DNA of 6,836 nt from positions 1 to 6,836 of the forward strand of contig JASHYF010000022.1 in assembly GCA_030043235.1 (NCBI GenBank), given 5' to 3'. Below, one piece after another: positions 1-5,877 of the stretch. Within the stretch, counting starts at the first letter, position 1. Each line of letters begins with the position of its first letter. This stretch comes from Solirubrobacteraceae bacterium. GTDB lineage: Bacteria; Actinomycetota; Thermoleophilia; Solirubrobacterales; Solirubrobacteraceae. The notes beneath the pieces are model-generated. The model did no database searches. It was not told where the DNA came from and worked only from the letters and a program-made list of their open reading frames with translations. The translations under genes and the position numbers were made by a program.

Positions 1-197
1 TGCGGGCCGCGGCCGGCGCGCCAGTCGGGTGCGACCTCGGCGGCGAACGCGTCGCCGTCGCGCCACACGGCGGTGTCGCGGTCGAACTTGGTGAGCGACC
101 ACGTGGGCTCCGCCGCGGCGGACGAGGTGGGCTCCGCGGCGGCGGACGAGGTGGGCTCCGCGGCGGCAGGCGGGCCGCTCCGCGCCGCCTCAGCCAC
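1..197 (-). CDS. Thioesterase-family (hot-dog fold) protein, N-terminal fragment
   Basis: This is the first 65 codons of a minus-strand gene that runs off the window at base 1. It starts at GTG (195-197), which overlaps the ettA stop in GTGGCTGA, so translational coupling is likely. The first ~30 residues are low complexity, rich in Ala, Pro, Ser and Glu, with an EPTSSAAA unit repeated nearly three times. The domain then begins with [10 protein letters not shown], followed by [10 protein letters not shown] at the window edge. A short strand, an Asp/Trp turn and an RGP(N/H)GG-like stretch are typical of the N-terminus of actinobacterial acyl-CoA thioesterase-like proteins (TesB / 4HBT_3 type), which hydrolyse acyl-CoA. 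No other start codon lies in frame between the repeat and the domain, so the repeat is probably translated. Family assignment rests on about 30 residues, and the active site is outside the window. Confidence 0.7.
   Translation of the reverse strand, partial: MAEAARSGPPAAAEPTSSAAAEPTSSAAAEPTWSLTKFDRDTAVWRDGDAFAAEVAPDWRAGRGP
103..174 (-). repeat. Three tandem copies of a 24-bp unit, in frame in the thioesterase-like gene
   Basis: Units lie at 103-126, 127-150 and 151-174, each beginning gtgggctccgc on the plus strand. The first two differ at one position. The third matches over its first ~17 bases and then diverges. On the minus strand the unit is read as EPTSSAAA. As 24 is a multiple of three, copy-number change would not break the frame. 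The encoded segment looks like a flexible linker at the protein's N-terminus. Confidence 0.9.
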
Positions 198-1845
198 GGA
201 CCAGCCGCTTGTAGGTGATGCGGTGCGGACGATCGGCCGCCGCGCCGAGCAATGCGCGGCGGTGCTCCTCGTAGGCTTCGAAGTTGCCCTCGAACCACGT
301 CACCTGCGAGTCGCCCTCGAACGCCAGCACGTGCGTGGCCACGCGGTCGAGGAACCAGCGGTCGTGCGAGATCACCATCACGCAGCCCGGGAATTCCAGC
401 AGCGCGTTCTCCAGCGCGCGCAGCGTGTCCACGTCGAGGTCGTTCGTCGGCTCGTCCAGCAGCAGCAGGTTGCCGCCGCTGCGCAGCAGCTTCGCCAGGT
501 GTACGCGGTTGCGCTCGCCGCCGGAGAGCTTGCCGACCTTGACCTGCTGGGCGGAGCCCTTGAAGTTGAAGCCCGCCGTGTACTGGCGCGAGTTGACCTC
601 CCGCTCGCCGACCTTGATGTGCTCGTAGCCTTCCGAGATCTCCTCCCACACGGTCTTCTCGGGGTCGAGCGCGTCGCGCGACTGGTCGACGTACGCGAGC
701 TTCACCGTCTCGCCCAGCTCCAGCGTGCCGCCGTCCGGGGACTCCTCGCCGGTGATCATGCGAAACAGCGTCGTCTTGCCCGCGCCGTTCGCGCCGATCA
801 CGCCCACGATCCCCGCCCGCGGCAACTCGAACGACAGCGACTCGATCAACAGGCGATCGCCGTAGCCCTTGCTCAGGTCGGTCGCGCTCAGCACGCGCTC
901 GCCCAGGCGCGGGCCGGGCGGGATGTGGATCTGCACGTCCTCCAGCTTCACGGCCCGCTCCTCGGCCACCAGCTCCTCGTAGCGCGCGAGGCGTGCCTTG
1001 GACTTGTTGCGCCGCCCCTTCGGGTTCGTGCGCACCCATTCGAGCTCCGCTGCGATCGTGCGCTGGCGCGCCTTCTCCGAGCGCTCTTCCTGGGCCAGGC
1101 GCGCCTGCTTTTGCTCGAGCCAGCTCGAGTAGTTGCCCTCGTAGGGGATGCCACGGCCGCGGTCCAGCTCCAGGATCCAGCCCGCCACGTTGTCCAGGAA
1201 GTAACGGTCGTGCGTCACCGCCACCACCGTGCCCCTGTACTCCGCCAGGTGCTGCTCCAGCCACGCCACCGACTCCGCGTCCAGGTGGTTCGTGGGCTCG
1301 TCCAGCAGCAGCAGATCGGGCGCGCGCAGCAACAGCCGGCACAACGCCACGCGGCGGCGCTCGCCACCGGAGAGCACGCTCACGTCCGCGTCCGGCGGCG
1401 GCAGGCGCAGCGCGTCCATCGCGTATTCCAGCTGCGTGTCCAGATTCCACGCGTCCGCGGCTTCGATCTGCGCCTGGATCCGGCCGAACTCCCCGGCCGT
1501 CTCCTCCGAGTAGTTCGCCGCCAGCTCGTTGAACCGATCGAGCAGCGCCTTGGTCTCAGCCACGCCATCCTCCACATTTCCTTTCACATCCTTGCTCTCG
1601 TCCAACTGCGGCTCCTGCTCGAGCATGCCCACGGTCGCTCCCGGCGCGAGCGCCGCATCGCCGCGGAACTCCTGATCGACCCCGGCCATGATGCGCAGGA
1701 GCGTCGACTTGCCCGCGCCGTTGTAGCCGAGCACGCCGATCTTCGCTCCCGGAAAGAAGGCCAGCGTGATGTTCTCGAGCACCGTCCTGTCCGGCGGCAC
1801 CAGCTTCGACAGCCGGTGCATCGTGAAGATGTACTGGGAGGACAT
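190..1845 (-). CDS. ettA: EttA-type ABC-F ATPase (energy-dependent translational throttle protein)
   Basis: This is a cytoplasmic ABC-F ATPase with two nucleotide-binding domains and no membrane segments. In E. coli, EttA binds the ribosomal E site and gates entry into elongation according to ATP/ADP. Counting 551 residues from ATG 1845, domain 1 has Walker [10 protein letters not shown] (~40-48), signature LSGGE (~158-162) and Walker [12 protein letters not shown] (~179-189). A charged interdomain linker, including [19 protein letters not shown] (~274-292), is the P-site tRNA-interaction motif region typical of EttA. Domain 2 has GANGAGKTT (~351-359), LSGGERNR (~440-447) and [12 protein letters not shown] (~460-471). 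Both catalytic glutamates after Walker B Asp are present. Length fits the family (~555). I prefer ATG 1845 (MSSQYIFTM, like other EttA N-termini) over GTG 1851, because a -10-like TATCCT ends 8 nt before this ATG. It is followed directly by an overlapping thioesterase-like gene. Confidence 0.95.
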   Translation of the reverse strand: MSSQYIFTMHRLSKLVPPDRTVLENITLAFFPGAKIGVLGYNGAGKSTLLRIMAGVDQEFRGDAALAPGATVGMLEQEPQLDESKDVKGNVEDGVAETKALLDRFNELAANYSEETAGEFGRIQAQIEAADAWNLDTQLEYAMDALRLPPPDADVSVLSGGERRRVALCRLLLRAPDLLLLDEPTNHLDAESVAWLEQHLAEYRGTVVAVTHDRYFLDNVAGWILELDRGRGIPYEGNYSSWLEQKQARLAQEERSEKARQRTIAAELEWVRTNPKGRRNKSKARLARYEELVAEERAVKLEDVQIHIPPGPRLGERVLSATDLSKGYGDRLLIESLSFELPRAGIVGVIGANGAGKTTLFRMITGEESPDGGTLELGETVKLAYVDQSRDALDPEKTVWEEISEGYEHIKVGEREVNSRQYTAGFNFKGSAQQVKVGKLSGGERNRVHLAKLLRSGGNLLLLDEPTNDLDVDTLRALENALLEFPGCVMVISHDRWFLDRVATHVLAFEGDSQVTWFEGNFEAYEEHRRALLGAAADRPHRITYKRLVRG

Positions 1846-1853
1846 TCGCACGC

Positions 1854-1859
1854 AGGATA
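1854..1859 (-). promoter_or_regulatory. Putative -10 element (TATCCT) of ettA, leaderless layout
   Basis: Read on the minus strand, TATCCT ends 8 nt before ATG 1845. This puts the predicted transcript start within about two bases of the start codon. No Shine-Dalgarno is visible upstream and no clear TTGACA-like -35 is seen. The alternative GTG 1851 is only 2 nt from this hexamer and would be outside such a transcript, which supports the ATG. Confidence 0.5.
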
Positions 1860-1877
1860 CGAGGTCGGTGACGGCGC

Positions 1878-1883
1878 TAACGT
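1878..1883 (+). promoter_or_regulatory. Putative -10 element (TAACGT) of the J/TPR gene, leaderless layout
   Basis: TAACGT ends 9 nt before ATG 1893, and the stretch between (TGTCGGGTC) holds no purine-rich ribosome binding site. It lies about where the -35 of the divergent ettA promoter would be, so the two promoters overlap back to back in 47 bp. No strong -35 is visible. Confidence 0.5.
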
Positions 1884-1892
1884 TGTCGGGTC

Positions 1893-2960
1893 ATGCCCGT
1901 CACGATCCTCGACATCGAGCAGCACCTGCTCCTTTTGGAGCTCGAGGCGCCGTTCACCAAGCGCGACGTGCAGCTCGCCCGCCGGCGCATGGCCAAGCGC
2001 TGGCACCCCGACGTCGCGCCGCAGGGACGGCAGTTCGAGCACGAGCGCCATCTCAAGGCGATCAACGAGGCGGCAGACCAGCTCGAGAGCCTGGCCGAGG
2101 GCTCGCGCGGCGGAAAGGTGTCGCGCAGCGCCGTCAAGGTCAGCGCCGCCGCCGCGCGCCGAGAGCGCGAGGAGGCCGGCCGGCGCGCGTACGAGGCCGA
2201 GCAGCGCGCTCGCGCCGCCGCCAGGGACCGCGCCGAAAACGACCCCTTCGGCAGCCGTGTGCCCGACCACTCCGTCGTGCACCGCTACGCGCGCTGCCTG
2301 TCCTATCCCGAGTGGGGGGTCGGCACGGTCGCCGGCATCTACTTCTCCGTCGATCCCAAGAAAAACGGCGAGGACCGATCGGAGATCGGCCAGCAGCAGT
2401 GGGCGCGCGTCAAGTTCAGCCACGGCATCCGCACCGTGCCTGCCGGCAGCATGAAATTCGTCGACTTCTCAAAGCCCGACCCGGCTGAGGAGCGTGCCGA
2501 ACGCTTCACGCTCGCCGCCCAGCGCGCGATGGCCGACGGCGAATACGAGCTCGCCGCGCAGCGGCTCATCTACGCCCGCGACGCCGAGCCGCGCAACGTG
2601 GCCGTGCTGCGGCTGATGACGCTCGCCTTCTGGCAGGCCGGCAAGCTCGAGGAGGCCGCGCGCGCGGTGCGCGACTGGGCGCGCGTCGACGGCCGCCGCC
2701 CTGCCGCCCACCGCTTCGCCGCGCGCATCTACGAAGACATGGGCGCCATCGACCTCGCCGAGGAGGCCGCAGAGCGCGCCGCCAAGCGCGGACCGTCCGA
2801 CGCCGGCGCGTGGGAGCGCCTCGGTCGCCTGCGCCTCGCGCTCGTGGACCGCGAGGGCGCGCTCGAGGCGCTCAGGCGGGCGCTCGCGCTCGGAGCCAAC
2901 GGCGAGGTCCACGACCTCGTCGCGCAGGCGCTCGCGCTCGAGCCGAGCTTGACGGGCTGA
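1893..2960 (+). CDS. J-domain protein with a Tudor-like module and C-terminal TPR repeats
   Basis: This 355-residue cytoplasmic protein has no signal peptide or membrane segment. Residues ~1-68 form a J domain: a basic helix, RRRMAKRWHPDV with the HPD motif at 38-40 (the DnaK-stimulating tripeptide), and a third helix. Residues ~75-115 are Ala/Arg/Glu-rich and probably a charged helix. Residues ~128-191 look like a small beta barrel: PEWGVGTVAGIYF, then WARVKFSHGIRTVPAGSMKFV. The WGVGTV strand-turn resembles the C-terminal Tudor-like domain of UvrD/PcrA helicases. Residues ~203-353 contain about four TPR-like helical hairpins, for example AAHRFAARIYEDMGAIDLAEEA. It probably recruits Hsp70 to a partner held by the TPRs. 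The partner is unknown, and a role in transcription or repair via the Tudor-like part is only inference. It is divergent from ettA and 13 bp upstream of a secreted-protein gene. Confidence 0.9.
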   Translation: MPVTILDIEQHLLLLELEAPFTKRDVQLARRRMAKRWHPDVAPQGRQFEHERHLKAINEAADQLESLAEGSRGGKVSRSAVKVSAAAARREREEAGRRAYEAEQRARAAARDRAENDPFGSRVPDHSVVHRYARCLSYPEWGVGTVAGIYFSVDPKKNGEDRSEIGQQQWARVKFSHGIRTVPAGSMKFVDFSKPDPAEERAERFTLAAQRAMADGEYELAAQRLIYARDAEPRNVAVLRLMTLAFWQAGKLEEAARAVRDWARVDGRRPAAHRFAARIYEDMGAIDLAEEAAERAAKRGPSDAGAWERLGRLRLALVDREGALEALRRALALGANGEVHDLVAQALALEPSLTG

Positions 2961-2973
2961 GGTCTGTTCCCGT

Positions 2974-4179
2974 ATGCGGCTGCGGGGGCTGACTACTGGG
3001 CGGCGTCTGCGAGCAGCGAAGTACCCGCTTCTCACTGTGGCGGCGGCCGGGCTGGCATTGACCGGGTCGGCGACGGCGATCGAGCGTCCCCAACCGCCGC
3101 CGCAGGCGCTCGCGATAGTGGGCCGAGGAGTCGTGTGGTTTGACGAAGGCTCTGTCTTCCTGCGGACTTTCCAGTCCAGCAGCGAGCTGCCAGAGGCCAG
3201 CCGCGACGCCACAGACTCGCGCTCAGCGATCGCATCGTCGGCCACGGCCGTTGCAACGCCACGCAACGGAGACGGCGAAGAAGGAGACGAAAACGAAGAA
3301 GGACAGTTCCTCGGTGGCGTGCCGCCGAGACCGCTCCACGTGATCCGGCCGCCGAGGCTTTTCAGCGGCGGCGGATGCAGGGGCTGGCAGCCTCGCACGG
3401 GCCGCGGGGGGTTCGTTCTCGCCGGAGACGAGCTGGTGGCGGCGGCGGAATGCCACTGGGATGACCCGTCGGTGCGTCAGCCGCTGCTCGTTCGGAACTT
3501 GCTCGGCGGCGCCTGGCGAGTGCTGCGCTGGCTGCCGGGCGACTACAAGCCGGTCCTTGCCGCCGAAGGGAACTTGCTCGCGGTCGGCCTCGAAGGGTCA
3601 TTCGACAGGATGGACACGTCCATCCTCGACGTCCGCAGCGGGGGCACCGAGGCTCGCTTCGTCCTGCCCGAGGGGGAGCTTGCCTTCGCTTCGCCCGAGC
3701 GCCTGGTGCTCTCCATGCCGCAGCTGCTCTCCTCGCCGGAATTGCATGGCCTCGAACGTTGGTCGGGTCCCTTCGAGCTTGCGCTGTACTCGACCCAGGG
3801 CCGCCGCATAGGCAGCCTGGGATCAGCGCGCGAACCGCCGCTCGTGTCGGGGATGCACATCGTCGCCGAGGAAGATGACACGGTCTTCGTGCGCAGCCTG
3901 ACCGGCGGTGCGCGGAGGCCCGTGGTCGGCTTCGATGCTCCGGCGCGAGAGCTGGACGCGCTCGCCTTCCGATGGCCGGCGCTGGTCGTGGTTGAGGCTA
4001 CGAGCAAGCCCCTCCTGTCCAGCGAAATCCAGTGCTGGAGCGGCGATTACGCGCCCCCGGGCAAGCCGTTCCTAGGGATCTTCGACCTGGCGCGCAGCGA
4101 ACCGTTCGCGCCGGCGCCCGCCCTCGTTCACGTGGAACCGAGCAAGCCGCTGACAGACTGCGGGCCGCCGCCGCGGTGA
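2974..4179 (+). CDS. Secreted protein of unknown function, possibly beta-propeller-like
   Basis: I do not recognise this 401-residue protein. Residues 1-35 look like an export signal: a basic start with Arg10-Arg11, a hydrophobic stretch at ~17-31, and an Ala-Thr-Ala cleavage motif at 33-35. The twin arginines are only weakly Tat-like. Residues ~66-112 are low complexity and end in an acidic tract (GDGEEGDENEEG), encoded by an A-rich stretch near 3270-3305 that stands out from the GC-rich surroundings. The rest is rich in short beta strands with Gly/Asp turns, such as VLAAEGNLLAVGLEG and EEDDTVFVRSLTGG, spaced like WD/NHL-style propeller blades. Four cysteines (135, 160, 354, 396) could form two disulfides outside the cell. 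The start lies 13 bp after the J/TPR stop with a weak GAGG about 11 nt upstream and no own -10, so co-transcription is likely. Confidence 0.8.
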   Translation: MRLRGLTTGRRLRAAKYPLLTVAAAGLALTGSATAIERPQPPPQALAIVGRGVVWFDEGSVFLRTFQSSSELPEASRDATDSRSAIASSATAVATPRNGDGEEGDENEEGQFLGGVPPRPLHVIRPPRLFSGGGCRGWQPRTGRGGFVLAGDELVAAAECHWDDPSVRQPLLVRNLLGGAWRVLRWLPGDYKPVLAAEGNLLAVGLEGSFDRMDTSILDVRSGGTEARFVLPEGELAFASPERLVLSMPQLLSSPELHGLERWSGPFELALYSTQGRRIGSLGSAREPPLVSGMHIVAEEDDTVFVRSLTGGARRPVVGFDAPARELDALAFRWPALVVVEATSKPLLSSEIQCWSGDYAPPGKPFLGIFDLARSEPFAPAPALVHVEPSKPLTDCGPPPR

Positions 4180-4191
4180 CTCGGCGCACCA

Positions 4192-4218
4192 CGCGATCGT
4201 GCCCGACTCGATCGAACG
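4192..4218. terminator. Weak hairpin between convergent genes
   Basis: CGATCG at 4194-4199 pairs with CGATCG at 4209-4214 across a 9-nt loop, and a further CG/CG pair forms if two A bases are bulged out. It fills most of the 40-bp gap between the two convergent stop codons. There is no T-run on either side, so it is not a classic intrinsic terminator. CGATCG is self-complementary and common in GC-rich DNA. Confidence 0.25.
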
Positions 4219-4219
4219 C

Positions 4220-4897
4220 TCAAAGGATGTTCACCGCGCGTGAGACGATCAGCCCGATCGTCACCAGCGACACGAGCGCCTGCACGCCCATCACGCTCTT
4301 GGCCTCCGGCGACAGGGGCATCGTGTCCGTCGGTGAGAACGCGGTCGCGTTGGTGAGCGACACGTACAGGTAGTCGATGAACCGCGGCCGCCAGTCGAGC
4401 GGCTCGATCGCGTCGTCGGACATCTGCGGGAACAGCAGGTCCGGAGGGTCGTCGTGGCCGGCGGCACGGCGACCAGGGCCGCCGCGGTCGAGCTCCCAGT
4501 ACCACAGCGCGAAGATCAGGAAGTTCGTCAGCCATATGAGCACCCCCGAGGTGATCAGCTCGCGCCCGTTGGACACTTCGTGGTGCAGCAGGAAGTGGGT
4601 GAGGTCCACCAGCGAGTACACGTTGCCGGCGCTCACCAGCGCGATCAGGCCGATCGCCGCGCGACGGCGGCGCTTGTGCTCTCCCTCGAGCTCTCTCGGC
4701 GTGGCGAAGAACATGCCCACGAGCAGCGCGCCCTCGAGCGCCGGGAGCAGCCAGAACGGCCCCACCGTAAGCCGCTTGGGCAGCGCGAACTGCAGGCCGA
4801 TCGCCGCCAGGATCGTTAGCTGCGCCGGCCAGAACGGCTCGGGGGCGGCGGGTGGCGGGTAGGCGCGTCGAGGCGGACTCGGGGCTGCTTCTGCCAC
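4220..4897 (-). CDS. Small polytopic membrane protein, DUF1345-like / ion-channel-pore-like C-terminus
   Basis: This 225-residue inner-membrane protein starts at GTG (4895-4897). A Pro/Ala-rich cytoplasmic-type N-terminus (1-22) precedes hydrophobic segments at about 25-40, 46-63, 80-99, 113-133 and 200-222. The basic loop HKRRRR (74-79) suggests topology. Between the last two helices lies FIDYLYVSLTNATAFSPTD (173-191), a short hydrophobic segment and a turn placed like the pore helix and filter of two-helix potassium channels, but with AFSPTD where TVGYGD would be. DUF1345 proteins have a similar arrangement and I regard it as related or analogous; transport function is unproven. The intact WYWELDRGGPG loop (132-142) looks conserved. 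It converges on the secreted-protein gene and diverges from nucS. Confidence 0.85.
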   Translation of the reverse strand: MAEAAPSPPRRAYPPPAAPEPFWPAQLTILAAIGLQFALPKRLTVGPFWLLPALEGALLVGMFFATPRELEGEHKRRRRAAIGLIALVSAGNVYSLVDLTHFLLHHEVSNGRELITSGVLIWLTNFLIFALWYWELDRGGPGRRAAGHDDPPDLLFPQMSDDAIEPLDWRPRFIDYLYVSLTNATAFSPTDTMPLSPEAKSVMGVQALVSLVTIGLIVSRAVNIL

Positions 4898-4905
4898 GAG
4901 CCTGG

Positions 4906-4911
4906 AGGGTA
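4906..4911 (-). promoter_or_regulatory. Putative -10 element (TACCCT) of the membrane-protein gene
   Basis: On the minus strand TACCCT ends 8 nt before GTG 4897. The spacer CCAGGCTC contains only a weak AGG, so a leaderless or near-leaderless transcript is predicted. No good -35 is visible. Confidence 0.45.
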
Positions 4912-4912
4912 T

Positions 4913-4964
4913 GGGGCGCCCCGGCGGTCATCGTCCACCTGCGGGGCGCGCGCATGCCCAGGTG
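4913..4964. promoter_or_regulatory. Palindromes in the divergent membrane-protein/nucS promoter region
   Basis: A perfect 10-bp palindrome GGGGCGCCCC lies at 4913-4922, just upstream of the membrane-protein -10 element. An inverted repeat CACCTG (4936-4941) / CAGGTG (4959-4964), 17 nt apart, reaches the expected -35 zone of nucS. Either could be an operator for a dimeric regulator, but in DNA this GC-rich such palindromes also occur by chance. Confidence 0.25.
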
Positions 4965-4981
4965 CGGTCCGCCGCTCGCGA

Positions 4982-4987
4982 TAGCTT
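4982..4987 (+). promoter_or_regulatory. Putative -10 element (TAGCTT) of nucS, leaderless layout
   Basis: TAGCTT ends 6 nt before GTG 4994, which places the predicted +1 on the first base of the start codon. The spacer CACGCG has no ribosome binding site. The start codon itself is supported by the family's typical N-terminus (MRLxxARC). Confidence 0.5.
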
Positions 4988-4993
4988 CACGCG

Positions 4994-5740
4994 GTGCGCC
5001 TGATCGTCGCTCGCTGCGAGGTCACCTACGCCGGTCGCCTCAGCACCGTCCTGCCGGAGGCTGTGCGGCTGCTGATGCTCAAGGCCGACGGCACCTTCAT
5101 GGTGTGGGCCGACGGTGGCGGCTCCAGCGTCAAGCCGCTCAACTGGATGGTCGCGCCAACCGTGATCGAGGAGGAGCGCGACGGGGAGGAGCGGCTTCGC
5201 CGGCTGCTTGTGCGTACCCGTAAGGGCACCAGCACCCCCAAGGGCACGGGCACGATGAAGGGCGCAGGCACGCGCGGTCAGGAGGAGCGTCTGGAGATCG
5301 CGATCGCGGAGGTTCTCTCCGACGTCGAGCACGAGCTCGACGCTGCCGCCTCGCTGGAGAAGGAGGGCGTCGAGCGCCAGCTCCAAGAACTGCTGGCCGG
5401 TGCGCCCGAGTGGTGCGGCGAGGGCTTCCGGCTGGTCCGGCGCGAGTGGCCCACCGACATCGGCCCCGTCGACCTGATGTGCAGGGACGGCGAGGACGAG
5501 TGGATCGCGGTTGAGATCAAGCGCGTGGGCACCATCGACGCCGTCGAGCAGCTCACGCGCTACCTGGAGCGCATCCGCCTGGACCCCGCGCTCGGATCCT
5601 GCCGCGGCGTGCTCGCCGCCGAGGTCGTCAAGCCGCAGGCGCGCGTGCTGGCAAACGCGCGGGGGATCGACTGCGTGGAGGTGGATCCCGCGGTGCTGCG
5701 CGGGGAGCGCGAGCCCGAGCTGCGGCTGTTCGCGGCTTGA
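4994..5740 (+). CDS. nucS: Mismatch-specific endonuclease NucS/EndoMS
   Basis: NucS is a homodimeric nuclease that cuts both strands at mismatched base pairs and replaces MutS/MutL in many actinobacteria and archaea. The 248-residue protein has the N-terminal DNA-binding/dimerisation barrel (~1-105: MRLIVARCEVTYAGRL, KADGTFMVWADGG, KPLNWM) and a RecB-like nuclease domain (~120-235). Catalytic residues are visible: GPVD with D160, VAVEIKR with E174 and K176, and the following VEQLTRYLE (Q186). RGIDCVEVD closes the domain. The C-terminus PELRLFAA contains a QLxLF-like clamp-binding motif. It is ~20 residues longer than mycobacterial NucS because of three six-residue repeats at 77-94, placed where relatives have a short hairpin between two strands. 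Start is GTG 4994, behind a -10-like hexamer; the gene is divergent from the membrane-protein gene. Confidence 0.95.
   Translation: MRLIVARCEVTYAGRLSTVLPEAVRLLMLKADGTFMVWADGGGSSVKPLNWMVAPTVIEEERDGEERLRRLLVRTRKGTSTPKGTGTMKGAGTRGQEERLEIAIAEVLSDVEHELDAAASLEKEGVERQLQELLAGAPEWCGEGFRLVRREWPTDIGPVDLMCRDGEDEWIAVEIKRVGTIDAVEQLTRYLERIRLDPALGSCRGVLAAEVVKPQARVLANARGIDCVEVDPAVLRGEREPELRLFAA
5222..5275 (+). repeat. Three in-frame 18-bp tandem units inside nucS
   Basis: Units at 5222-5239, 5240-5257 and 5258-5275 each begin AAGGGC and encode KGTSTP, KGTGTM and KGAGTR (residues 77-94). The units are diverged but keep the Lys-Gly-x-x-Thr pattern. They insert a flexible basic loop between the N-terminal barrel's late strands without touching catalytic motifs. 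Confidence 0.8.
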
Positions 5741-5833
5741 CATTCATGGTCGACGTCGGCCCGGTCTTCGCGAGCGGCCTGCGCTTTTTCGTGAGATGAC
5801 CATATCGCCGGTCCACCCTGCGCCATGCGTGGG

Positions 5834-5839
5834 TAGGCT
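5834..5839 (+). promoter_or_regulatory. Possible -10 element (TAGGCT) upstream of the crotonase gene
   Basis: TAGGCT lies 38 nt before ATG 5878, which would give a leader of about 30 nt carrying the AAGGAG site. This is the one gene in the window with a leadered layout. No convincing -35 is visible, and read-through from nucS across 137 bp cannot be excluded. Confidence 0.3.
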
Positions 5840-5866
5840 GCTGTGGTCCCCGCACAGCCGCCGAGC

Positions 5867-5872
5867 AAGGAG
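5867..5872 (+). promoter_or_regulatory. Ribosome binding site (AAGGAG) of the crotonase gene
   Basis: AAGGAG is followed by a 5-nt spacer and ATG 5878. It is the only textbook Shine-Dalgarno in the window and fixes this start. Confidence 0.8.
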
Positions 5873-5877
5873 CCGCA

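Noticed and set aside
1584..2423. A 279-codon minus-strand open frame spanning the ettA start and the J/TPR gene
   Set aside because: It overlaps two well-supported genes in other frames, and its composition is a shadow of them.
73..2454. A 793-codon plus-strand open frame antisense to ettA and running into the J/TPR gene
   Set aside because: Long antisense frames are expected in GC-rich DNA. The translation is Arg/His/Leu-biased with no domain logic, whereas the minus strand encodes a complete, motif-perfect ABC-F protein. Its VGSAAADE repeat is just the other reading of the 24-bp repeat.
3248..3269. Inverted repeat CCGTTGC / GCAACGG with an 8-nt loop
   Set aside because: It lies inside the coding region of the secreted protein, in its low-complexity part, with no flanking promoter or T-run. 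Most likely incidental.
2469..3398. A 309-codon minus-strand open frame opposite the TPR region and the secreted-protein gene
   Set aside because: It has no recognisable motifs and is Arg/Glu/Gly-rich shadow sequence. The plus strand carries TPR periodicity and a signal peptide.
5765..5790. Possible intrinsic terminator after nucS ending in TTTTT (5784-5788)
   Set aside because: The T-run is real, but I could not form a stable stem directly before it. The upstream GGCC repeats do not give a proper hairpin.
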